A stretch of 64,000 nucleotides of DNA from assembly GCA_964404205.1 (NCBI GenBank), contig CAYOJD010000001.1, forward strand, positions 1 to 64,000, read 5' to 3'. Every line of letters starts with the position of its first letter. Within the stretch, counting starts at the first letter, position 1. This document shows positions 35,953 to 44,562 of this stretch, piece by piece. This stretch comes from CAZWBR01 sp964404205. GTDB taxonomy: Bacteria > Bacteroidota > Bacteroidia > Bacteroidales > Prolixibacteraceae. The notes beneath the pieces were generated by a model, which worked only from the letters and a program-made list of their open reading frames with translations, searched no databases and was not told where the DNA came from. Both the position numbers and the translations under genes were made by a program.

Positions 35953-37407
35953 ATGACAATTATGGACGATCAAAATAAATTACTCAACGATGTTACCCAA
36001 CGCGATTACCGCTATGGCTTTGTTACAGAAATTGAAACAGAGACTATCGGGAAAGGGTTAAACGAAGATATTATCCGCATTATTTCAGGGAAGAAAGAGG
36101 AGCCTGAGTTTATGCTCGAATTTCGGCTAAAAGCTTATCGCAAATGGCTGACCATGAAGATGCCCGAATGGGCCTATCTGAAAATCCCGCCTATCGATTA
36201 TCAGGATATTATCTACTATGCGGCCCCCAAACAGCAGGCGCAATACGAAAGCCTGGACGAAGTGGATCCCGAATTGCTGAAAACATTCGAAAAGCTGGGA
36301 ATCCCGCTCGAAGAACAGAAGATGTTGGCCGGCGTAGCCGTGGACGCGGTGATGGACAGTGTTTCGGTGAAGACCACCTTTAAAGAGAATCTTGCCGAAC
36401 TGGGAATCATTTTCTGCTCGTTCAGCGAAGCGGTAAAACACCATCCCGACCTGATACAAAAATATTTGGGCATGGCAGTTCCTGCGAACGACAACTATTT
36501 TGCGGCACTTAACTCGGCGGTCTTTTCTGATGGTTCGTTTGTCTATATCCCGAAAGGGGTACGTTGCCCGATGGAGTTGTCGACCTATTTCCGTATCAAT
36601 GCAGCCAATACCGGCCAGTTCGAACGGACGCTGATTATTGCCGACGACGATAGTTTCGTTTCGTACCTCGAAGGATGTACCGCACCCATGCGCGACGAGA
36701 ATCAACTCCATGCCGCTGTAGTCGAGATAATTGCCCTCGACCGGGCCGAAGTGAAATATTCGACGGTACAGAACTGGTACCCGGGCGATAAAAACGGCAA
36801 AGGGGGGATCTATAATTTTGTAACGAAAAGAGGTATCTGTAAAGGGCACTCCTCCAAGATATTCTGGAACCAGGTAGAGACCGGTTCGGCCATTACCTGG
36901 AAATATCCCAGTTGTGTATTGATGGGCGACAACTCGGTGGCCGAATTCAATTCGGTGGCCGTTACCAACAACTATCAGCAGGCCGACACCGGCACCAAGA
37001 TGATTCATCTGGGCAAAAACACCAAAAGCACCATTGTTTCGAAAGGGATTTCGGCCGGGAAGAGTTCGAACAGTTACCGCGGTTTGGTGCGTGTAGCAGC
37101 CAAGGCTGAGAATGCCCGTAACTTTTCGCAATGCGACTCGCTTTTGCTGGGCGACAGTTGTGGCGCCCACACATTTCCTTACATCGAAGTGGGGAATCAG
37201 TCATCCATTGTTGAACACGAAGCAACTACCTCCAAGATTGGAGAAGACCAGATATTTTATTGTAACCAGCGCGGCATCTCCACACAGGATGCCATCGGGA
37301 TGATTGTCAACGGCTATGCCCGAGAGGTAATCAATAAGTTGCCGATGGAGTTTGCGGTTGAAGCACAAAAGCTTTTGCAAATCAGCCTCGAAGGCAGCGT
37401 GGGTTAA
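35953..37407 (+). CDS. sufB: Fe-S cluster scaffold subunit SufB
   Basis: SufB is the scaffold subunit of the SufBC2D complex that assembles Fe-S clusters under oxidative or iron-poor conditions. In anaerobic Bacteroidota it is often the main pathway. The 484-residue protein shows RYGFVTEIETETIGKGLNEDIIRIIS, PEWAYLKIPPIDYQDIIYYAAPK, the beta-helix core (YIPKGVRCPMELSTYFRIN, FVSYLEGCTAPMRDENQLHAAVVEIIA), and C-terminal SQCDSLLLGDSCGAHTFPYIE with the conserved Cys. It leads sufB-C-D-S-E. ATG 35953 is used; the in-frame ATG at 35962 is equally possible. Confidence 0.96.
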   Translation: MTIMDDQNKLLNDVTQRDYRYGFVTEIETETIGKGLNEDIIRIISGKKEEPEFMLEFRLKAYRKWLTMKMPEWAYLKIPPIDYQDIIYYAAPKQQAQYESLDEVDPELLKTFEKLGIPLEEQKMLAGVAVDAVMDSVSVKTTFKENLAELGIIFCSFSEAVKHHPDLIQKYLGMAVPANDNYFAALNSAVFSDGSFVYIPKGVRCPMELSTYFRINAANTGQFERTLIIADDDSFVSYLEGCTAPMRDENQLHAAVVEIIALDRAEVKYSTVQNWYPGDKNGKGGIYNFVTKRGICKGHSSKIFWNQVETGSAITWKYPSCVLMGDNSVAEFNSVAVTNNYQQADTGTKMIHLGKNTKSTIVSKGISAGKSSNSYRGLVRVAAKAENARNFSQCDSLLLGDSCGAHTFPYIEVGNQSSIVEHEATTSKIGEDQIFYCNQRGISTQDAIGMIVNGYAREVINKLPMEFAVEAQKLLQISLEGSVG

Positions 37408-37431
37408 TTCATTTTAAAAAGTTCAAAAAAG

Positions 37432-38184
37432 ATGTTAGTAATAAAAGATTTACATGCGAAAGTCGAAGGAAAGGATATCCTTCGCGGTATCAATCTCGAA
37501 ATAAAAGCCGGCGAGGTACACGCCATTATGGGCCCCAATGGTTCGGGCAAGAGTACACTGGCCAATGTGCTGGCCGGGCACGAAGGGTTCGAAGTAACCA
37601 AAGGTGAGGTCTCCTTCTTTGGAAAAGATTTGCTGGAGATGTCGGCCGATATTCGCGCCAAGGAGGGACTCTTCCTCAGTTTCCAGTATCCGGTCGAGAT
37701 TCCCGGCGTCAGCATGGTCAATTTCCTGAAGACGGCAGTAAACGAACATCGCAAATATCATCAGTTGAAAGAGTTGTCGGCAGGCGATTTCCTGAAACTG
37801 ATGCGCGAAAAGAAAGAAATGGTACAAATCGATTCGCAACTCACCAACCGCTCGGTGAACGAAGGTTTCTCGGGTGGTGAAAAGAAGAAAAATGAAATCT
37901 TCCAGATGGCGATGCTCGAACCAAAACTTTCAATTTTGGATGAAACCGACAGTGGCCTCGATATCGATGCCCTCCGCATTGTGGCCAATGGTGTGAATAT
38001 GCTGAAAAACAAGGACAATGCCACTATCGTGGTAACCCACTATCAACGACTGCTCGATTATATCGTTCCCGATTATGTGCATGTGCTGTACAAGGGGCGC
38101 ATCGTAAAATCGGCTGGGAAAGAGCTGGCACTCGAACTCGAAGAAAAGGGATACGACTGGATTAAAAAAGAAATCGGCGAATAA
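37432..38184 (+). CDS. sufC: Fe-S assembly ATPase SufC
   Basis: SufC is the soluble ABC-type ATPase of SufBC2D, whose ATP-driven dimerisation reshapes the SufB-SufD scaffold. In 250 residues it has Walker A (GPNGSGKSTLANVLAGHEGFEVTKG), the SufC-specific FLSFQYPVEIPGVSMVNFL segment, the modified signature FSGGEKKKNEIFQMA, Walker B (LSILDETDSGLDIDAL) and the switch His (VVTHYQRLLDYI). It lies 24 nt after sufB and 3 nt before sufD, so the three scaffold genes are tightly co-transcribed. Confidence 0.97.
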   Translation: MLVIKDLHAKVEGKDILRGINLEIKAGEVHAIMGPNGSGKSTLANVLAGHEGFEVTKGEVSFFGKDLLEMSADIRAKEGLFLSFQYPVEIPGVSMVNFLKTAVNEHRKYHQLKELSAGDFLKLMREKKEMVQIDSQLTNRSVNEGFSGGEKKKNEIFQMAMLEPKLSILDETDSGLDIDALRIVANGVNMLKNKDNATIVVTHYQRLLDYIVPDYVHVLYKGRIVKSAGKELALELEEKGYDWIKKEIGE

Positions 38185-38187
38185 GCT

Positions 38188-39561
38188 ATGGCAGGAAACG
38201 AAATTACACACCCGGCCCTTCAGCGGATTGCCGGCTTGTACGAAAGCAACCGTCACCTGCTCGACCGGCAAGCCCCGGAATATTTGGTGACGCTTCGGCA
38301 GAAGGCCATTCAAGCGTTTCAAAAACAGGGAATCCCTGATTTCAGAAACGAGAATTACAAATACAGCGACCTGACCCGCCTCTTCAGTACAGAAAGCTAC
38401 CGTCGTAACTTCTATTCCGAATCGATTGATGTTAACGCGCAGGAGGTCTTCAGTTGCGATGTCCCGGAATTCGACACCGATGTTGTTTTTCTGGTCAATG
38501 GTTGGTTCTACGACCGCAATTTGCTCACCGGCCTCTTCCCGAAAGGGGTAATGGTGAAAAGTATGAAGCTGGCAATGGTTGAAAACCGCGAACTGGTTGA
38601 ACCCCGTTTAGGCAAAATTGCTGATACCGATAAAGACCCGCTGGTAGCCCTCAACAGCGCTTTTATCCAGGATGGGCTATTTATCTATATCCCCGACCAT
38701 GTGGTGGTTGAAAAGCCAATTCAAATTATCAATCTGCTGACCAGCAACGACGATTTGTATGTCAATCAACGCAATATGGTGATTGTAGGGCGCAACAGTC
38801 AAGCCAAAATCATCTTTTGCGACCATACGCTTACGCCTCATAATTTCATCCCCAACAATTTGACTGAAGTTGAATTGGGCGAGGATGCGGTGGTTGAGAT
38901 CTACAATATTCAGAACCACCACAACGGTACGGCCAACCTTTCGGGATTGTATATCAGTCAGAAACGAAACTCCAGATTGCTGACCAACACCATTACGTTG
39001 CATGGTGGAGTAGTGCGCAACAATCTGAGCATCATTTTCAATGGCGAACATTGCGAAGCAAAGGTTTGTGGACTGGCCCTTACCGACCGGAACCAGCATG
39101 TCGACAATTATACCTACATCGAACATGCCTATCCCAACTGCCACAGCAACCAGATTTACAAAAACGTACTCGACGATAACTCAACGGGTGCCTTCACTGG
39201 AAGGATTCACGTGATGCCCGGAGCAAAGAAAACAGAGGCATACCAAAAAAACAACAGCGTGTTGCTGACCAAAGCGGCCAAAATGAATACCAAGCCGCAA
39301 CTGGTTATCGACAACGACGATGTGAAATGTTCGCACGGCGCTACCGTTGGGCAGATTAACGAAGAGGCACTCTTCTATCTGCAAACCCGTGGTATCAGTG
39401 AGCGCGAAGCCCGGCTGATGTTGATGTTTGCCTTTGCCCACGAGGTGATGGCCGAAATCTCGATCGACAAGCTTCGTCAAAGCATCGACCAGTTGGTTAA
39501 TAAACGACTGCGCGGCGAGGTGTCGCGATGCCACGACTGTAAACTGGAGTGCATTAAATAA
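38188..39561 (+). CDS. sufD: Fe-S assembly subunit SufD
   Basis: SufD pairs with SufB on the SufC dimer and is needed for iron entry. The 457-residue protein has a helical N-terminal part (LRQKAIQAFQKQGIPDFRNENYKYSDLTRLF), a beta-helix core (FIQDGLFIYIPDHVVVEKPIQIINL, NSQAKIIFCDHTL, HVDNYTYIEHAYPNCHSNQIYKNVL), and the end FTGRIHVMPGAKKTEAYQKN and DVKCSHGATVGQINEEALFYLQTRGIS. The last segment includes the His and Cys shared with SufB. It follows sufC by 3 nt. Confidence 0.96.
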   Translation: MAGNEITHPALQRIAGLYESNRHLLDRQAPEYLVTLRQKAIQAFQKQGIPDFRNENYKYSDLTRLFSTESYRRNFYSESIDVNAQEVFSCDVPEFDTDVVFLVNGWFYDRNLLTGLFPKGVMVKSMKLAMVENRELVEPRLGKIADTDKDPLVALNSAFIQDGLFIYIPDHVVVEKPIQIINLLTSNDDLYVNQRNMVIVGRNSQAKIIFCDHTLTPHNFIPNNLTEVELGEDAVVEIYNIQNHHNGTANLSGLYISQKRNSRLLTNTITLHGGVVRNNLSIIFNGEHCEAKVCGLALTDRNQHVDNYTYIEHAYPNCHSNQIYKNVLDDNSTGAFTGRIHVMPGAKKTEAYQKNNSVLLTKAAKMNTKPQLVIDNDDVKCSHGATVGQINEEALFYLQTRGISEREARLMLMFAFAHEVMAEISIDKLRQSIDQLVNKRLRGEVSRCHDCKLECIK

Positions 39562-39626
39562 GGCGATTCGCTGTTAGATATCAGATTTTAGTCATTAGAC
39601 GGAAGTTTTTAACCGAGATTTAAAAT

Positions 39627-40844
39627 ATGAATATCGATATACAAAAAATAAGGAACAATTTTCCAATTCTACACCAGAAGGTCAATGGCAAGCCACTGAT
39701 TTACTTTGATAATGCCGCAACAGCGCAACGACCGGTGCAGGTCATTGAGAAGGTAAAGGAATATTCTGAGCGTTTCAATGCCAATATCCATCGCGGCACC
39801 CATTTCCTGTCCAACCGCACCACCGAAGCTTTTGAGCAGAGCCGCGAAACGGTACGCCGCTTTATCAATGCCGGCGAAACGGCTGAAGTGATTTTTACCC
39901 ACGGCACGACAGAATCTATCAATCTGGTCGCCTCGTCGTTTGGAGAAAAGTATATCGCTGCCGGCGACGAAGTGATTGTTTCGGAAATGGAGCATCACGC
40001 CAACATTGTTCCGTGGCAAATGGTTTGCGAGCGAAAAGGAGCCACGCTGAAGGTACTTCCGTTCGATGAGCAGGGGGTGTTGAAAATAGAACTTCTGGAT
40101 AAATTAATATCGGGAAAGACTAAAATAGTGGCAGTAGCCCATGTTTCCAATACGCTCGCAACGGTAAACCCGATAAAACAAATTATCGAAATAGCCCATC
40201 GGCACAACGTTCCGGTGCTGATTGACGGAGCGCAGGGCATTCCGCACATCAAAATCGATGTTCAGGCACTCGATTGCGATTTTTATGCCTTTTCTGGACA
40301 CAAAATTTACGGGCCAACCGGTATTGGCGTGCTTTACGGCAAACGAGAATGGCTTGAGCAGCTGCCGCCGTTTCTTGGTGGTGGCGAATTGATCGATAAG
40401 GTAACTTTTGCGAAAACCACCTACAACGAATTGCCTTATAAATTCGAGGCTGGCACTCCGCATTATGTTGGGGCCATTGGTTTGGGCGAAGCGATAAACT
40501 ATATAGAATCGATTGGTATTGAAAATATTGCCAAATACGAACATCATCTGCTCACCTATGCTACCGCGAAGTTGAAACAACTGGGCGATGTACGCTTCTT
40601 TGGTGAGGCACCCGAAAAATCGGCTGTAATCTGCTTCCATTTGGGCAATATTCATCCGTTCGATTTGGGAACCCTACTCGATAACCTGGGTATCGCCGTT
40701 CGTACCGGTCGCCTCTGTGCCGACCCGGTGATGGATCATTTTCAGGTCGAGAATATGGTGCGTGCCTCGTTTTCGTTCTACAACACTGAAGCCGAAATCG
40801 ATACCTTTATTCAGGCATTAACCAGAATTAAGTCGATGTTCTGA
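39627..40844 (+). CDS. sufS: Cysteine desulfurase SufS
   Basis: SufS removes sulfur from cysteine as a persulfide for Fe-S cluster assembly. It is a class V PLP aminotransferase-fold enzyme of 405 residues. The PLP lysine is K226 in AFSGHKIYGPTGIGVLYG, and the active-site cysteine is C364 in VRTGRLCADPVM; this group usually has RTGHHC, so the Arg-Leu before the Cys is slightly unusual. Other motifs are IYFDNAATAQRP, NIHRGTHFLSNRTTE, THGTTESINLVA and EMEHHANIVPWQ. The gene follows sufD after a 65-bp gap and precedes sufE, its sulfur acceptor. Confidence 0.96.
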   Translation: MNIDIQKIRNNFPILHQKVNGKPLIYFDNAATAQRPVQVIEKVKEYSERFNANIHRGTHFLSNRTTEAFEQSRETVRRFINAGETAEVIFTHGTTESINLVASSFGEKYIAAGDEVIVSEMEHHANIVPWQMVCERKGATLKVLPFDEQGVLKIELLDKLISGKTKIVAVAHVSNTLATVNPIKQIIEIAHRHNVPVLIDGAQGIPHIKIDVQALDCDFYAFSGHKIYGPTGIGVLYGKREWLEQLPPFLGGGELIDKVTFAKTTYNELPYKFEAGTPHYVGAIGLGEAINYIESIGIENIAKYEHHLLTYATAKLKQLGDVRFFGEAPEKSAVICFHLGNIHPFDLGTLLDNLGIAVRTGRLCADPVMDHFQVENMVRASFSFYNTEAEIDTFIQALTRIKSMF

Positions 40845-40878
40845 AAAAATATACTTTTGCAAAAAAAGCTTTTGAACC

Positions 40879-41313
40879 ATGACAATTGAAGAGATTCAGC
40901 AAGAGATAATCGACGATTTTTCGGCTTACGACGATTGGATGGACAAATACTCCTATCTGATTGAGCTGGGCAATGAACTGACGGACATCGACCCGAAATA
41001 TAAAATTGACGAGAACCTGATTCGCGGGTGCCAGTCGCGGGTGTGGTTCCACCAGGAGTTTGTCGATGGCAAAATTGTTTTCGAAGCCGAAAGCGATGCG
41101 TTGATTGTAAAGGGACTCGTGGCTCTGTTGCTGAAAGTTTACTCGGGCCGTACACCCAAAGAGATTCTCGCTGCTGATGCCCATTTTATTGATGATATCG
41201 GCCTGCGCCAGCATCTCTCACCCACACGGTCAAACGGGTTGTTGTCGATGGTGAAACAAATTAAACTCTATGCCCTCGCTTACGAGAAAATTTCTGAGCA
41301 AAAAACTGAATGA
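40879..41313 (+). CDS. sufE: Sulfur acceptor protein SufE
   Basis: SufE takes the persulfide from SufS and passes it to the SufB scaffold. The 144-residue protein contains the sulfur-accepting C51 in LIRGCQSRVWFHQEFVDGK, preceded by DIDPKYKIDEN. The C-terminal family segment LVALLLKVYSGRTPKEI is followed by LRQHLSPTRSNGLLSMVKQIK. It lies 34 nt after sufS. Its stop codon overlaps the start of the next gene (ATGA), indicating translational coupling with the MIP18-family protein. Confidence 0.96.
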   Translation: MTIEEIQQEIIDDFSAYDDWMDKYSYLIELGNELTDIDPKYKIDENLIRGCQSRVWFHQEFVDGKIVFEAESDALIVKGLVALLLKVYSGRTPKEILAADAHFIDDIGLRQHLSPTRSNGLLSMVKQIKLYALAYEKISEQKTE

Positions 41314-41615
41314 TGGACGAAAAAATTGATTTGGTCATTGCCAACCTGAAAGAGGTGTACGACCCCGAAATTCCAGTTAACATATACGACCTCGGATTGG
41401 TATATAGTGTTGACATCGAAGAAAATACCTGCAAAGTTTTGATGACCCTTACGGCCCCCAACTGCCCGGCCGCCGATATGATTCTGGCCGACGTGGAATA
41501 TATGGCAAAAAAGGTCGACGGCATCGAAAAATGTTTGGTAGAAATCACTTTCGACCCGCCGTGGGATAAGTCGATGATGTCGGAAGAGGCGAGGTTGGAG
41601 CTGGGATTCATGTAA
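41310..41615 (+). CDS. MIP18/SufT-like (DUF59) Fe-S assembly protein
   Basis: This 101-residue protein is a single MIP18-family domain: EVYDPEIPVNIYDLGLVYSVDIEEN, then VLMTLTAPNCPAADMILADVE with the family's conserved Cys, and VEITFDPPWDKSMMSEEARLELG. SufT and similar proteins help maturation or delivery of Fe-S clusters to client enzymes. It overlaps sufE by 4 bp, which supports a role in the same machinery. The start may also be the ATG at 41313, one codon later. The symbol sufT is used for close relatives, but the exact role is not established here. Confidence 0.88.
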   Translation: MMDEKIDLVIANLKEVYDPEIPVNIYDLGLVYSVDIEENTCKVLMTLTAPNCPAADMILADVEYMAKKVDGIEKCLVEITFDPPWDKSMMSEEARLELGFM

Positions 41616-41641
41616 AAACAAACTATTTTATTCCCGATAAA

Positions 41642-42589
41642 TTGGATAACACACCACAAAATATCGCACAGTTGATTCGGGAAAAGGCGCTTGCACTGGG
41701 TTTCTCGGCCTGCGGCTTTGCAGGGGTTCGCCCGCTGAATGAACACCGAGAACATTTCCGCCGGTGGCTCGACGATGGCAACCATGGCACAATGGAGTGG
41801 CTGGCTAACCATTTCGATAAACGGCTCGATCCCTCCCAACTGGTCGAAGGGGCTAAATCGGTAATTGTATTGCTCCATAACTACTTCCCGGCTGAAAAAC
41901 AGAAAGACCCCAACGCACCAATTATAGCCAAATATGCCTACGGCAAGGATTATCACCATCTGCTGAAAGCCAAACTGGCTAAGCTTTTCGACTATATTCA
42001 GCAAGAAATTTCACCCTGCTCGGGAAGAATGTTTGTCGATTCGGCACCTGTACTAGAACGCTACTGGGCGCGTGAAGCTGGCCTTGGCTGGATAGGGAAA
42101 AACTCGCTGCTGATTCATCCACGAATGGGTTCATTCTTCTTCATCAGCGAGTTGATAATCGACATTGAACTTCCATACGACCAGCCTTTTACCGAAAACC
42201 ACTGCTGCAACTGCAGCCGCTGCATCGATGCGTGTCCGACCAATGCAATTGTTTCACCTTCGGTAATCGATGCGCGTAAATGCATTTCCTACCATACAAT
42301 AGAATCGAAAGATGAAATTCATGAAGAGATAAAAGAGAGGTTGAACGGTCGCTTTTTTGGCTGCGATATCTGTCAGGATGTCTGTCCGTGGAATAAGAAA
42401 TTTGCGACTCCCCATTCAGAACCCGAATTGATGCCTCAACTCCAATTGCTCGATATGGATACTGAAGCATGGCAAAATCTCGATAAACCAACTTACAACC
42501 AACTTTTCAAGAAATCGGCCGTGCAGCGGGCTGGATACGCAAAACTGCTCTCCAACCTGAAAGCAGCCATCCAAAGCAAAAGTTTTTAA
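41642..42589 (+). CDS. queG: Epoxyqueuosine reductase
   Basis: QueG reduces epoxyqueuosine to queuosine in tRNA wobble positions, using cobalamin and two [4Fe-4S] clusters. The clusters are seen in CCNCSRCIDACPTNAI and CDICQDVCPWN, near residues 180-250. The N-terminal half shows ALGFSACGFAGV, GTMEWL and YGKDYHHLLKAKL; DSAPVLERYWAREAGLGWIGKNSLLIHP holds the conserved catalytic-region aspartate. The start is the TTG at 41642, since no in-frame ATG gives a normal N-terminus. It follows the suf genes by 26 nt, so cluster assembly and a cluster-dependent enzyme are likely co-transcribed. Confidence 0.94.
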   Translation: MDNTPQNIAQLIREKALALGFSACGFAGVRPLNEHREHFRRWLDDGNHGTMEWLANHFDKRLDPSQLVEGAKSVIVLLHNYFPAEKQKDPNAPIIAKYAYGKDYHHLLKAKLAKLFDYIQQEISPCSGRMFVDSAPVLERYWAREAGLGWIGKNSLLIHPRMGSFFFISELIIDIELPYDQPFTENHCCNCSRCIDACPTNAIVSPSVIDARKCISYHTIESKDEIHEEIKERLNGRFFGCDICQDVCPWNKKFATPHSEPELMPQLQLLDMDTEAWQNLDKPTYNQLFKKSAVQRAGYAKLLSNLKAAIQSKSF

Positions 42590-42651
42590 ATTTGTTGCAA
42601 AGGGGAATTTTACAGCATGCCGAATGGCTATTCCCTTTCATTTTTGTAAAC

Positions 42652-43471
42652 ATGAAAATAACCGAACAAAATATCGTTTCGCACGATGGGCTCTCCTATT
42701 ACAGTACGACATGGTGCCCTGACAACGCCCCCGTGGCTGTCATTCTTTTTTTACATGGCCATGGCGACCACTGCCGACGATACGACGAATGGTTCGAAGG
42801 GTTTATCGAAGCAGAAATGGCTGTTTTTGCCATCGATTATCGCGGGCATGGACAATCGGAAGGCAAAAGAGGGGTAATTGGCCATTTTAGCGATTTGCAA
42901 CTCGATGTCAATCTATTGTTTGCCGAAGGTGAGAAAAGATTTCCTGAAACACCGAAAATCCTTTACGGACACAGCATGGGCGCAACCATTTTGCTCCACT
43001 ATTTGTTAAACGGAGAGAACCGGCCAAAATTGGCAATAGCCATGGCTGGTGCTGAGAAATCGACCCGGTAAGTGGATGAGAGTATTGATTAAAACGCTGA
43101 ATAACATTGCCCCCAGCCTGACGATGAAAACCGGGTTGCGTTCGTCAGATTTTTCCTCCGTTGAAGGATTTGGCGAGAAACGGGAAAAAGATCCCTGGGT
43201 GCATAACCGGATATCGGCAAGGCTCTTTACAGAAGTACAAAAAGCTGCTGAGCGCGTTCTGCGCAACACGAAGCCATATCCTTGTGAAATCTTGCTTTTA
43301 CAAGGCGACGCTGATAAAGTGACTTCACCTGAAGCACCTATCGTATTGGCAAATAGGTTCAATAACATCAAATTCGTTAACTGGCCCGGAGGCAACCATC
43401 AGTTGCACAATGCCAACGACAGCCGGATATTGCAAGATTTAATTATTGACTGGATAAAACAACATTTATGA
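42652..43471 (+). pseudogene. Alpha/beta hydrolase (monoacylglycerol lipase-like), frameshifted
   Basis: Two reading frames together make one lysophospholipase/monoacylglycerol-lipase-type hydrolase of about 273 residues. The first (42652-43071) has ILFLHGHGDHCRRYDEW, the oxyanion region, FAIDYRGHGQSEG and the nucleophile elbow YGHSMGATILLHY. The second, open from 43040 to 43471, continues with PWLVLRNRPGKWMRVL and carries the catalytic Asp (LLLQGDADKVTSP) and His (WPGGNHQLHN). The phase changes by +1 near 43036-43041, by one extra or two missing bases. All triad residues remain, so the break is recent or a sequencing error. ATG 42652 gives a normal N-terminus. The downstream GSCFA gene overlaps the end by 4 bp. 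Confidence 0.85.
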
Positions 43472-44475
43472 TACGGTTTCGGACAGAAGTTGAACTGCCA
43501 TCAACTTTACAGCAAGCAAATTACCGAAGGCCATTTCTGATGGTGGGTTCCTGTTTTACCGAAAATATTGGTGGCAGGCTAAAAGATTTATGCTTTCCTG
43601 TTGAGATTAATCCATTCGGGGTTCTTTATAATCCGGCTTCGATAGCCGATTGTATTGAAACCATACTCGACAAAAAGGTTATCACTGAAGATGAACTTTT
43701 CTTTCACAACGGCTTATGGAGTTGTTTCAGGCTGCATGGGAGCTTTTCATCGGCGACAAAAGAAGAACTATTGGCCAAAATCAATCCGGCGATTGTAGAT
43801 AATTGTCATCATATTAGCCAATTATCCCATCTTTTTGTCACATTTGGAACATCGTGGGTATATGCACTGAAAGAAGATGACACCATTGCGGCGAACTGCC
43901 ACAAACTGCCCGCGAACCGGTTCAACCGCTACCGTCTCGAGGTGAGCGATATTGTTTCGAGATGGAAATTACTGATCGAAAAACTGGTGAACGTTAACCC
44001 CACTATTCAAATTGTATTTACCGTTAGCCCCATCAGGCACCTGAAAGACGGCGCTTTCGAAAATCAGGTTAGTAAATCGACACTGTTTCTGGCTATAGCC
44101 GAATTGCTCCGTTATTTTGGGACAGATAGACTCTGTTATTTCCCATCGTACGAACTGGTAATGGACGAATTACGTGATTACCGGTTTTATGCTGCCGACA
44201 TGAACCACCCGAGCGAAACGGCTATCGGTTTTATTGGAGAGAAGTTCGACTCGGTCTTTATTGACACTGAAAGTCAGGGAATTGCAAAAAAGATTGCAGC
44301 AATCTTGAGAGGAATTGAACATAAACCATTCAGGGCACAAGAGCAAAGTTATCGGAACTTTATTGATAATCTGACAATTGAAGCTGTCGGGTTAACATCT
44401 GCTTATCCATTTGTTAACATCAATACAATCATCAAAAGATTGGATTCAAAAAGATTAAATAATATTTTTACTTGA
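43468..44475 (+). CDS. GSCFA-domain protein
   Basis: The 335-residue protein contains the GSCFA domain, named for the motif seen here as MVGSCFTENIGGRLKD near residue 28. NPFGVLYNPASIADCIE, VTFGTSWVYAL and FTVSPIRHLKDGAFENQVSKSTL follow, then AADMNHPSETAIGFIGEKF. The pattern (Gly-Ser-Cys motif early, Asp/His block late) resembles SGNH/GDSL-type esterase folds, so a hydrolase acting on an acylated surface or lipid substrate is possible, but no member role is established to my knowledge. It overlaps the preceding hydrolase by 4 bp (ATGA), which suggests the two act together. No signal peptide is seen, so it is probably cytoplasmic. Confidence 0.88.
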   Translation: MIRFRTEVELPSTLQQANYRRPFLMVGSCFTENIGGRLKDLCFPVEINPFGVLYNPASIADCIETILDKKVITEDELFFHNGLWSCFRLHGSFSSATKEELLAKINPAIVDNCHHISQLSHLFVTFGTSWVYALKEDDTIAANCHKLPANRFNRYRLEVSDIVSRWKLLIEKLVNVNPTIQIVFTVSPIRHLKDGAFENQVSKSTLFLAIAELLRYFGTDRLCYFPSYELVMDELRDYRFYAADMNHPSETAIGFIGEKFDSVFIDTESQGIAKKIAAILRGIEHKPFRAQEQSYRNFIDNLTIEAVGLTSAYPFVNINTIIKRLDSKRLNNIFT

Positions 44476-44562
44476 TGAAATGATTCCCTATTTTTAAAGA
44501 GTGAGGAATCTGAACATTTCGAAAACCAACTGACGAAAACAAAAAATTAAAACTTGGTTCAC

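Noticed and set aside
36127..37170. A 347-codon minus-strand open frame opposite sufB
   Set aside because: It is antisense to unmistakable SufB sequence and has no motif of its own.
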